IMG/VR virus record: IMGVR_UViG_3300039018_000309
Span: 1-24,123 of that record
Source of the DNA: a virus
Direction: 5' to 3' (one strand)
Length of the DNA: 24,123 nucleotides
Of this stretch, positions 1 through 6,235 are shown piece after piece. The notes under the pieces were generated by a model. That model ran no database searches, had not been told where the DNA came from, and saw only the letters and a list, made by a program, of their open reading frames with translations. Position 1 is the first letter of the stretch. Each line of letters starts with the position of its first letter. Both the position numbers and the translations under genes were made by a program.

Positions 1-462
1 GTCTTAGACCATGGCATTGACTCGCCGGAAGCGCAGGACGCGCTTAACGAGCATCTGAGCGGTTTAGATGAAGCCTTAGATCTCTCAGCGGAACGGTATT
101 GTGGTTTTATACGCGAGCTAGAGATGCGAGCGGAGGCGAGGAGCAAGGAAGCTTCTCGCATCCGTGCGCTCGCGGCGGCTGATGATGCCCTTGCCACGCG
201 CCTCAAGGAAAGACTAAAGGCGGCAATGGAGACGGCTGGCAGGTTGAAGATGGAACTGCCGAGTTTCAAACTTTCGATTGCTAGCAACGGAGGCAAGCAG
301 TCGCTTCAGATTGACGACGATGCCATCAAGGGACTTGAAGTCCCGCTCGTCAAGATCGTCACCGAGCCAAACAAGGAAGCGATCCGAATTGTCCTTGAGG
401 CTGGCGGCGAGATCCCCGGATGCCGCTTGCTCCCTCGCGGGACAAGCCTTCGCATCCGCTGA
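1..462 (+). CDS. Siphovirus Gp157-family protein (5' end outside the window)
   Basis: The frame is open from the first base to the TGA at 460-462, so the gene enters from the left and its start is not visible; the ATG at 124 is internal. The visible part has 153 residues. The first half is a charged helix typical of a coiled coil (ERYCGFIRELEMRAEARSKE onward). It is followed by a basic helix (RLKERLKAAMETAGRLKME), a beta segment (SFKLSIASNGGKQSLQI) and a C-terminal part in which a lysine-aspartate-glycine region is followed by IPGCRLLPRGTSLRIR. This architecture, helix then 'm...gr.k..', 'f.l.i' and a final 'iPGcrL..g.sLrIr', is that of the Sipho_Gp157 family. These are small phage proteins of the early/replication region, proposed to act in resistance to superinfection or as nuclease inhibitors. 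It is the only gene on the + strand and is followed by a strong terminator, so it probably ends an early transcript. Family call fairly sure, function unsure. Confidence 0.8.
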   Translation, partial: VLDHGIDSPEAQDALNEHLSGLDEALDLSAERYCGFIRELEMRAEARSKEASRIRALAAADDALATRLKERLKAAMETAGRLKMELPSFKLSIASNGGKQSLQIDDDAIKGLEVPLVKIVTEPNKEAIRIVLEAGGEIPGCRLLPRGTSLRIR

Positions 463-466
463 CCTA

Positions 467-895
467 CTACCTTGCCTCTCCCTCGCCGTTGCCTTCGGGT
501 GGCGGCGAGGTTTCTTTTTGCCCGAATGGGATCAGGCGGTTCAGCGCCTCGCGCCGCTTCGCGCACGGGCCGCAGGAACCCGCCTTGATGCCAACGGCGC
601 TCGTCATCGCTGCGACCACGTCACCGAGTCCACGCATCCGAGGGGGCGCAACCGTTCCCGGCGCTGGTGGCTGCATTTCGGTGGTCAGCTTGGCGCGGGC
701 AACGGCAGGTCGAGCGCCGAGGAAGAGGGGCGGGTCAACGACATTGCCTTCCCGCGTCTCGCGCTCCTCGCAGGTCGCGCACTTGGCTACGTCAAGGTTC
801 TTGAGGCAGATGGGTTGTGTGCCAGCCACGCGCCACGACTTGCAATCCATGATCGGGAGCGAGATGCCGGATACGTTGAGCGTGCCGATGGTCAT
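467..895 (-). CDS. Small Cys-pair protein, possible zinc-binding virion or late protein
   Basis: This is a 142-residue ORF whose ATG overlaps the stop of the upstream Cys-rich gene (ATGA at 892-895), so it is the last gene of the late operon. Two short cysteine clusters stand out: ICLKNLDVAKCATCEERE (C-x8-C-x2-C) near residues 29-40, and SCGPCAKRREALNRLIPFG near residues 108-125. Together with C18 they could make one or two zinc knuckles. Between them is a low-complexity Pro/Ala/Thr linker, and the tail is rich in Glu/Gly/Pro. The C-terminal CxxC-x-(K/R)R-x-x-LN pattern is common in small phage proteins of unknown role. The final codons overlap the + strand terminator. I do not recognise the family. 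The gene is supported by the ATGA coupling and the two CxxC pairs. Confidence 0.6.
   Translation of the reverse strand: MTIGTLNVSGISLPIMDCKSWRVAGTQPICLKNLDVAKCATCEERETREGNVVDPPLFLGARPAVARAKLTTEMQPPAPGTVAPPRMRGLGDVVAAMTSAVGIKAGSCGPCAKRREALNRLIPFGQKETSPPPEGNGEGEAR
481..519 (+). terminator. Intrinsic terminator after the Gp157-like gene
   Basis: A 13-bp stem (481-493 with 498-510, including G-U pairs) closes a UUCG tetraloop at 494-497 with C-G next to the loop, and is followed directly by TTTCTTTTT at 511-519. This is a classic rho-independent terminator for + strand transcription, 18 nt after the Gp157-like stop. It lies within the last codons of the opposing minus-strand gene (stop at 467). 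It has no U-tract on the minus strand, so it should act in one direction only. Confidence 0.9.
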
Positions 896-2739
896 GATGT
901 GAGGGCGACGATTGAGCCGTCAGACTTGCAGTAAATTTTGGGGTCTTGGAACGAGCGTAAGCAAGGTTGCGGAAGGGGATGGTCGATATCCCATTGACCG
1001 CCCGGCGAGCAGTCTGCTCCCTGTGGGCAACACGGCGCGACTTCATAGGTGAATGGGTAGGCGTAGCAACCCGTGCGCGGGTCAGGCATCCCGGGACAGA
1101 GCGAAGACCAGCCGTAGACAAGGACGATGATGTTGTTGCCAATCGTGACCGTGATGTCATCAAGCGGCCAACCATCGCGGGCTTCGCAGTTGGTCGCGTC
1201 TTGGTAGAAAGCAATGTCCACGCAGATCGGGATATCTGGCGACGCGTATTCCTGCACGCGCTTCATGGTGTACCGCTGCCCAAACGAATACTCAGGGAAG
1301 GACAGGCATTGAATGACGAAGTTGTTCGGGGTCGCGGTGATAGCCGAGATGGACGCGTTACAGGTGTTTTCGCTTGTCATCCGCCAAGGGTGATCGACAA
1401 GCAAGGTCTGCGACGCGCAGGCGTAGTAGCGAGTGGACGCGCCAACGAGCGTGACGGTGATGTCTTGATTTCCGTTCGTGAACTCCACGCGGTCAACCGT
1501 CAACGTGTCGCCCTCAGAGAACCCGGGGCGGTCGTTTGGGGTTTGCCAGTCGCAGGTAACGCAGGACTGGCGATTGCCGAACCAGAAGTATGCCGACCAC
1601 GGTGGGATGCCGGAAGCCGTCACCAGCGCACCAATGCGGGTATTGATGCGCTCGGCAATGTGCGCGGCGTTGCCGGAGAAGATGACGATGTCAAGACCGC
1701 AGACACTCAGCTTGGGCGCTCCGAGTGTTCCCCAGCCTGTGGCAACTGTGTTGTTTTGGTCGATATGGACAATCCCGGACACACCAAGGAAGAGGGCATT
1801 CAGCGCTGCCTGAGCGCCCGGGCTTTCGGGGTCGATCCCCGGCGCAAAGCAGGCCGGGAAGACGATGGTCATGATGTCCTCTTCATGGACGGGGCATCCG
1901 AAACTGCCGAGCGAGTAGCACGTCCGTACGTCATACGTCTCAAAGCGATCCTCGAAACTATCGCAGAAGTTAGGATCTTGAGCGCAGTTTCCTGTAGTGT
2001 TGCCGCAACAATCGCCTTCAGGGTCGCAATCCGGACAATTCATGTATTGGATGTAGGACTGGGTGACTTGGTTCGGGCAGTTGGCAGGGCTAGCGGGGTC
2101 GCGCACGGTGCAGAAACCCATCTCCTGCGACATACCCACGTCGAGGCTAACGATCTCAACTGGCGGCCCGTGGTCGCAACGAACGTCCCACGGCACTCCA
2201 ATCGTCTCAATGCAGGTACGGGCGGAGCTTGCAACCGTGACGCTCTTCCCCTTGACCGTGCCAGCCTGATCCTTGAAGTCGTAGCACTCGGCTACCAATT
2301 CCTCGCAAGGGAGTTGCGTGTTGTTCGCAATGGCAGGGCCGTACTGAGGGATTTGGATGTTGGCAATCCCGCCGGGGTTCCCTTGCTGCTGGGGATCGGC
2401 ATAGCAACACGGGTTTTCCCCTACAACGCGGTTCTTGATCTCGACTAAATAGCCCACGTTGACTGGGTAAATCGAGAGCGGGTTCGGGCATGGCAGGGCT
2501 TCCGTCCCGATTAGGACATAAATACAGCAGTCATAGCTGATGAAATAGCACTTTGTCGCAGTCTCTGGCGGGTCGGGAATGCCTATCGAGATCAGATAGC
2601 CGATGCAGAACTCAATGCGGTCAGGAGCTTGAGCGCAATCAGGCTCGCAGCAATAATCGGCGAAGTAGTCCTCGCACTTGAGGGCGTACCACAACACGCC
2701 GGGGTCGCAGCAACACGAAACCGCCGGGAGTGCGCTCAC
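892..2739 (-). CDS. Extremely cysteine-rich late protein, function unknown
   Basis: The product has 615 residues and begins at a GTG that overlaps the preceding stop (GTGA at 2736-2739). No Shine-Dalgarno is evident, so translation is probably coupled to the tiny ORF upstream. By my hand count it holds about 44 cysteines, including a CCC near residue 9, several CC pairs and dense clusters such as NCPDCDPEGDCCGNTTGNC. The rest is Asp/Pro/Gly/aromatic-rich and poor in lysine, as in secreted beta-rich proteins or adhesins, but I see no classical signal peptide. It follows the tailspike and membrane/lipoprotein cassette and precedes a second Cys-pair protein. Possible roles are a disulphide-stabilised host-recognition protein assembled in an oxidising compartment or after lysis, or a metal-binding virion protein. 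No known family is recognised. Confidence 0.75.
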   Translation of the reverse strand: MSALPAVSCCCDPGVLWYALKCEDYFADYCCEPDCAQAPDRIEFCIGYLISIGIPDPPETATKCYFISYDCCIYVLIGTEALPCPNPLSIYPVNVGYLVEIKNRVVGENPCCYADPQQQGNPGGIANIQIPQYGPAIANNTQLPCEELVAECYDFKDQAGTVKGKSVTVASSARTCIETIGVPWDVRCDHGPPVEIVSLDVGMSQEMGFCTVRDPASPANCPNQVTQSYIQYMNCPDCDPEGDCCGNTTGNCAQDPNFCDSFEDRFETYDVRTCYSLGSFGCPVHEEDIMTIVFPACFAPGIDPESPGAQAALNALFLGVSGIVHIDQNNTVATGWGTLGAPKLSVCGLDIVIFSGNAAHIAERINTRIGALVTASGIPPWSAYFWFGNRQSCVTCDWQTPNDRPGFSEGDTLTVDRVEFTNGNQDITVTLVGASTRYYACASQTLLVDHPWRMTSENTCNASISAITATPNNFVIQCLSFPEYSFGQRYTMKRVQEYASPDIPICVDIAFYQDATNCEARDGWPLDDITVTIGNNIIVLVYGWSSLCPGMPDPRTGCYAYPFTYEVAPCCPQGADCSPGGQWDIDHPLPQPCLRSFQDPKIYCKSDGSIVALTS

Positions 2740-2783
2740 GCGACTATGACAATGCAGAGGGCGAGGATGAAGATACGAATCAT
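2736..2783 (-). CDS. 15-residue hydrophobic leader-like ORF
   Basis: The ORF reads MIRIFILALCIVIVA then TGA. Its ATG overlaps the TGA of the 34-residue ORF upstream (ATGA at 2780-2783). Its TGA overlaps the GTG of the Cys-rich gene (GTGA). A weak AAGG lies about 7 nt before the ATG. The peptide is almost wholly hydrophobic and could sit in a membrane. Equally, it may exist only to deliver ribosomes to the GTG start that follows. No homology can be judged at this length. The evidence is the double four-base overlap and the lack of any other ribosome binding site for the next gene. Confidence 0.4.
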   Translation of the reverse strand: MIRIFILALCIVIVA

Positions 2784-2884
2784 CGCTTTGCCTTCTTCAT
2801 GCAGAGATACCAACCAGCGCCGAACGCAACGGCGGCAGCGGCGAGTGCGAACCAGATATTCCCTAAGGTGTCTGCAAGAATCAT
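2780..2884 (-). CDS. 34-residue single-span membrane protein
   Basis: The ORF encodes 34 residues: a short acidic N-terminus (MILADTLGN), one hydrophobic span (IWFALAAAAVAFGAGWYL) and a basic tail (CMKKAKR). The order, span then positive tail, fits a small inner-membrane protein. The ATG lies 2 nt after the TAG of the lipoprotein gene and has AAAGG about 7 nt upstream. The stop overlaps the next mini-ORF. Position in a membrane-protein cassette at the end of the tail module would suit a small holin or holin regulator, but size and topology are the only evidence. It could also be a membrane-anchored accessory factor. Confidence 0.55.
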   Translation of the reverse strand: MILADTLGNIWFALAAAAVAFGAGWYLCMKKAKR

Positions 2885-2886
2885 GT

Positions 2887-3378
2887 CTATGCCTTTCGTC
2901 GAGTCTTTGATTTTCTAAACGCCGCATCGAACAAAGGATCCTGTGCCCGCATCGCGGCCACCATTTCCCGCTCGCCCTCAGGGCGATCTGTATCTAGCAT
3001 ATCGACCGCAAGCTCCGCCGCAACTACTTTCCGGCGAGGAAGCCAGCCAATAGCGACCCGTATCGCCGTCCCTAGCCCGGTCTGCCACAGGACAATGACG
3101 AGCGCCACCGCGACCACGGCCACCGCCCCGTAGGTCAGCATGGTCATCCACGCAGGGGTCTTGTCCTCCACCCCGGACAGGCTGACATGAATCCCGGACG
3201 CGAGCGCCTCGATACGGGTAGCCCGGGCAACAACCTCCGCGTCCCCGGTTTCCGTCCCGCGCTGGATCAGACCCTGCGCCTCGGCGCGGATGTCGTTGGA
3301 CGACTGCGCGATCCTCTGCACGGGGCTACAACCCGCGAGGAGGGCAAGCATGGCGAAGGTGAGCCACCAACGGCTCAA
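2887..3378 (-). CDS. Lipoprotein with a central membrane span
   Basis: With the TTG at 3376-3378 as start (TTGA overlap with the upstream stop), the product has 163 residues and begins SRWWLTFAMLALLAGC. This is a lipoprotein signal: basic n-region, hydrophobic core and an LAGC lipobox with the cysteine at position 17. The frame stays open upstream to 3606, but that extension is Arg-rich, lies over the preceding gene and would bury the signal peptide, so I reject it. After the cysteine comes a polar helical stretch. A strong hydrophobic span follows around residues 85-105 (MLTYGAVAVVAVALVIVLW), then a second weaker hydrophobic segment and a charged C-terminus. A lipoprotein encoded right after a small membrane coiled-coil protein recalls an i-spanin/o-spanin pair. 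However, o-spanins normally lack a second span, so the assignment is tentative. Confidence 0.6.
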   Translation of the reverse strand: MSRWWLTFAMLALLAGCSPVQRIAQSSNDIRAEAQGLIQRGTETGDAEVVARATRIEALASGIHVSLSGVEDKTPAWMTMLTYGAVAVVAVALVIVLWQTGLGTAIRVAIGWLPRRKVVAAELAVDMLDTDRPEGEREMVAAMRAQDPLFDAAFRKSKTRRKA

Positions 3379-3638
3379 CGCTTCTCGATACGCGTAACGC
3401 GATCTTCTAGCCCGCGCACGCGCTCCCCAATGACCTGTATCTGTGCGCTGCCAGCGGTCGCCATTTCTTGAATCTTGCCTAGCTCGCTCGCCATCTTTTC
3501 GAGGCTGCGCGTCTGCTGCTCGTCGCGTTCCGAACGACTGCCAGCGTAGATAAGCGCGGCCACTAAAGCCGTGACCGCCACGCAGAACTGGGCAAAGCGA
3601 AGCCATCGGTCGATAGATGAGGCTGTTTCGAGGGTCAT
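3375..3638 (-). CDS. Small membrane protein with C-terminal coiled coil (spanin- or holin-like)
   Basis: The chosen ATG (3636-3638) follows the tailspike stop by one base and gives 87 residues. The longer frame to 3713 lies inside the tailspike gene and adds only low-complexity sequence. Residues about 13-34 (LRFAQFCVAVTALVAALIYAG) form one membrane span. The rest is a heptad-like charged helix (QQTRSLEKMASELGKIQEMA and IQVIGERVRGLEDRVTRIEK), so a membrane anchor plus coiled coil. Its stop overlaps the TTG of the lipoprotein gene. This topology is seen in i-spanins and in several small phage membrane proteins next to lysis genes. No endolysin is visible in the window, so the lysis role is inference. 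Confidence 0.6.
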   Translation of the reverse strand: MTLETASSIDRWLRFAQFCVAVTALVAALIYAGSRSERDEQQTRSLEKMASELGKIQEMATAGSAQIQVIGERVRGLEDRVTRIEKR

Positions 3639-3639
3639 G

Positions 3640-5856
3640 TTATGGAGGGGTAATGATGCTGTCGGTGTTGGCCGTGTTGTTGTATTCCGGAGGAACAAAT
3701 GTGCTTGCCACAAGCGCCCCAGCCGAACTGTATTCGGTCACGACATGGGTGTACCCATACCCACCAGTCTTTTGCACATTGCAAGCCGCCCCGGTATACG
3801 CTTGCCTTTGCGATATGTCGTTAATAAACATGATGCCGCTATTTGAATCGGCTGACGGGCGACGCGCAAGGAAAGGATACATTGGACTGTTTAAGTTTCC
3901 AATCCCTTGCAGGCTCATGTTATTAAACGAGTCTCGAATCGAACACCTAGACGCACTCTTATAGGTTGCCACGATTGGAATATTGGCTGGAATGTAGCCA
4001 CTTCCGGTGGTTAGCAGAGTCGTCCCCGTAACCACTCCTCCAGTAAGTGAAGTAGATCCTGTAGCCTGAACAACAGTACCAGCAACTACCCCGCCACCAG
4101 TTGCAAACGTCAACGTAGGCGCAGAAACATATCCTGATCCGCCGTTAAGAATAATAAGCGAATTTACTGTGCCGTCCATATTTACACGAGCGACAACAAC
4201 GGCTGTGTCTCCAGTTGGTGATGCCGAAGCGGTAACACGCGCAATATCGCCACACAGAAACGACCCTCCAAGATCACCGTTTTCAACAGTACATCCAACT
4301 GCATAGTCAAACCAAATAAGGGCTTCCCTTTTATTCGCTTCGGGCTGTGCGCTTCCGCCAGTAATAAGTGGGCCGCTTAAATTTGTATTTCTTATGCTAG
4401 TGTTGAATGTTATTTTTGCCTCACTATGGCTTCCAAATCGAATAGGGCAAGTTACATTTTCTGTATAAAAACCATCAATCGACGCGCACCTCCATGCTTT
4501 AATCCACATTCCATATCGGCCACCCTGTGCCGTCAAGTTAGAAAACGAACTTGATAAAGAAGTCCCCGAACCATGAACCCCGGTATTTGCTTGATAGTCA
4601 AGAAGGAAATTGATTTTTGTTTCTATGTTAGACGTGTACCAATTAGAACAACGATTGGCATTGAAATCAGCGCCACAAACAAAACCAATTTCCGTAATAA
4701 CCGATCCGGATGTGTTTAAGTTTTTAAGTTCACAACCCCATACCTGATTGAAAATAAATCCATACTGACCACTAAATCCACGGAGGGTAATGTTGTTAAT
4801 AATTCCGTCGGTGTAGTTTTTAACATACAAGGCGGTTGTTGCTGTTCCTGAAATTCTAAAGGCTCGCAACTCGTTTCCAAACGCAATACCAATAGGTGTC
4901 TGGGTTGTGCCGACCGCCGCTATTGCTGCGCCTGTAATGCTTGTGGCAACGATGTTTGAATTCTCGCCTACCCCGTAAATTGTGCGCTTTGGAGCGTTGG
5001 TGCTACTAGCGGGAATGGCGTTGATCGTAGACGTGATCTTGTAGTCGCCCGCTGGGATAAATACATTCAGCCCGGTAGTGATTGCCGCTTGAATTGCTGC
5101 TGTGTCATCCGCGACACCATCTCCTACTGCCCCGAAGTCTTTGACGCTCACGGTGTCGCGCAGCTTGTTCTGAAGCGTCCGCGTTGTCGCGCCGGCTCCT
5201 GCGGCAATGAACGACAGCCGCGCATCGTTGCCTATGGTCGCCGTAGTGCTTGTCGTGCCATAGGCAACGGCAAAGGAGCGGTTTGCGCTCAAGTCGCCGC
5301 CTCCGGTCAAACCCGTGCCTGCGGTCATGGTCGTAGCGCCGAGCGCCTTGGCGGCCAAGGATGCTGTTAGCCCTGTGATCTGCGCCTGCCCAAGGGTCAG
5401 GACATCAGAGCCGCCCGTTGCGTGTGAACTTGCATGGGTGTCTGGGGTGCGGGCGTTGCTTAGGCGGGCATCATTACCTACACAAGCAGTAGAGCCAGAC
5501 GTTCCGTAAAGCGTGTTGAGGGTCACGTCCGCCGAAAGAGCGCCGCCACCACTTAAACCCGTGCCAGCAACGACCTGCCGTGTAGTTGCCACCTTAGCGG
5601 CAAGAGCCGCGCTCAGGCCAGTAATTTGAGATTGCGCCAAGGTAAGGGGGTCGGTTCCAATATCCGTATGACTGCTCGCATGAGCGGCTGGTGCGCCGCC
5701 ACCTGAAAGCCGAGCATCGTTGCCTTGGCAGATCGTTCCGGCGGCTGTGCCGAAGTCTGCCGCAATGGTTCCCGTCCCGGTAACCGTTCCTCCGGTCAAA
5801 CCCGTGCCAGCGGTGATGGCGGATACCGCCCCTACGTTGATGACGACATCGGCCAT
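3640..5856 (-). CDS. Tailspike/tail fibre with pectate-lyase-type beta-helix
   Basis: The product has 738 residues. Residues 1-216 hold three tandem copies of a shaft repeat: AGTGL(T/S)GG, then GNDARLS, HASSH, a G-x-D-x-LTL segment and QITGL-x-A-x-LAAK. At about 236-275 comes KLRDTVSVKDFGAVGDGVADDTAAIQ followed by FIPAGDYKI. This is the entry motif of Pectate_lyase_3/right-handed parallel beta-helix tailspikes, which bind and often cleave surface polysaccharide. The remaining part is rich in Asn, Ser, Thr and Gly, as expected of beta-helix rungs. It contains two GSGY-x-(S/P)A motifs near its C-terminal third. Its start overlaps the upstream stop (TAATG). The beta-helix half is visibly AT-richer than the shaft and the neighbouring genes, as expected for an exchanged host-range module. 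Whether it is enzymatic is not decidable here. Confidence 0.88.
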   Translation of the reverse strand: MADVVINVGAVSAITAGTGLTGGTVTGTGTIAADFGTAAGTICQGNDARLSGGGAPAAHASSHTDIGTDPLTLAQSQITGLSAALAAKVATTRQVVAGTGLSGGGALSADVTLNTLYGTSGSTACVGNDARLSNARTPDTHASSHATGGSDVLTLGQAQITGLTASLAAKALGATTMTAGTGLTGGGDLSANRSFAVAYGTTSTTATIGNDARLSFIAAGAGATTRTLQNKLRDTVSVKDFGAVGDGVADDTAAIQAAITTGLNVFIPAGDYKITSTINAIPASSTNAPKRTIYGVGENSNIVATSITGAAIAAVGTTQTPIGIAFGNELRAFRISGTATTALYVKNYTDGIINNITLRGFSGQYGFIFNQVWGCELKNLNTSGSVITEIGFVCGADFNANRCSNWYTSNIETKINFLLDYQANTGVHGSGTSLSSSFSNLTAQGGRYGMWIKAWRCASIDGFYTENVTCPIRFGSHSEAKITFNTSIRNTNLSGPLITGGSAQPEANKREALIWFDYAVGCTVENGDLGGSFLCGDIARVTASASPTGDTAVVVARVNMDGTVNSLIILNGGSGYVSAPTLTFATGGGVVAGTVVQATGSTSLTGGVVTGTTLLTTGSGYIPANIPIVATYKSASRCSIRDSFNNMSLQGIGNLNSPMYPFLARRPSADSNSGIMFINDISQRQAYTGAACNVQKTGGYGYTHVVTEYSSAGALVASTFVPPEYNNTANTDSIITPP
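5209..5850 (-). repeat. Three tandem shaft repeats in the tailspike N-terminus
   Basis: Three protein-level repeats run from about residues 1-93, 94-175 and 176-216 of the tailspike; the last is shortened. Each contains AGTGL(T/S)GG, a threonine/alanine-rich strand and GNDARLS; the first two continue with HASSH and QITGL...LAAK. They probably form the trimeric shaft that attaches the spike to the tail. Copy number could vary by recombination. Confidence 0.8.
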
Positions 5857-6212
5857 TAGACTGCTCCTGCTTTGGTGTTTACTTGGGCAGCGCCGAGCGA
5901 GATAAGCCGCTTGGTGACGCTGGAAGGGAAGAAGATGTCGAGGTCGTACCGGGCGCTGCCAAGGGGCATAGCGGCGGTCGTAGCGGCTGGGACTTTAATG
6001 GTTGCCACGGTCATGGCTACGTTCAGGGTAATCATTGGGCTTGCCCCAATGCTAGAAGCGACAAGGAAGCCAGCCACGTCAGGCTGGGACACGGTCAAGC
6101 GCCACTCGGTAGCCGTATTGAGGGCGGGGTAGGTGTTCGGCCACGTTCCCACGCTGACCGTCTCTTGGTATTCCGCGCCCCTTGAGAAGATGATGTTCCA
6201 CCGCTGATTCAT
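5856..6212 (-). CDS. Small tail-associated beta-sandwich protein
   Basis: The product has 118 residues and starts at an ATG with a good AAGGAG site 6 nt upstream, in the 23-nt gap after the preceding gene. It begins WNIIFSRGAEYQETVSVGTW and has alternating hydrophobic strands (EWRLTVSQPDV, ITLNVAMTVATIKVPAATTA). It ends with ARYDLDIFFPSSVTKRLISLG-AAQV. The order 'W-x-I-x-x-G-x-x-Y/F', then a strand with T/S-rich turns, then 'YDL-x-(V/I/F)...(V/K)RLL.G' is the pattern of small phage beta-sandwich proteins of the LtfC/BppU-like type that sit between baseplate and fibre. The position just before the tailspike supports a connector or chaperone-like role. The family link is by pattern only. Confidence 0.5.
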   Translation of the reverse strand: MNQRWNIIFSRGAEYQETVSVGTWPNTYPALNTATEWRLTVSQPDVAGFLVASSIGASPMITLNVAMTVATIKVPAATTAAMPLGSARYDLDIFFPSSVTKRLISLGAAQVNTKAGAV

Positions 6213-6235
6213 TTCCGCTCCTTGCTTGGTTCAAC

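Noticed and set aside
278-934. Plus-strand ORF of 218 codons overlapping the Gp157-like gene
   Set aside because: Runs through the terminator and the opposing gene, low-complexity Arg/Ala/Ser sequence. The Gp157 frame explains 1-462.
967-2448. Long + strand ORF (493 codons) opposite the Cys-rich gene
   Set aside because: Arg/Val/Gly-rich shadow translation with no domain. The minus-strand ORF spans the whole region and is coupled at both ends by four-base overlaps.
3379-3606. N-terminal extension of the lipoprotein ORF
   Set aside because: Arg-rich, lies over the preceding coiled-coil gene, and would bury the lipoprotein signal. The TTG at 3378 fits the operon pattern.
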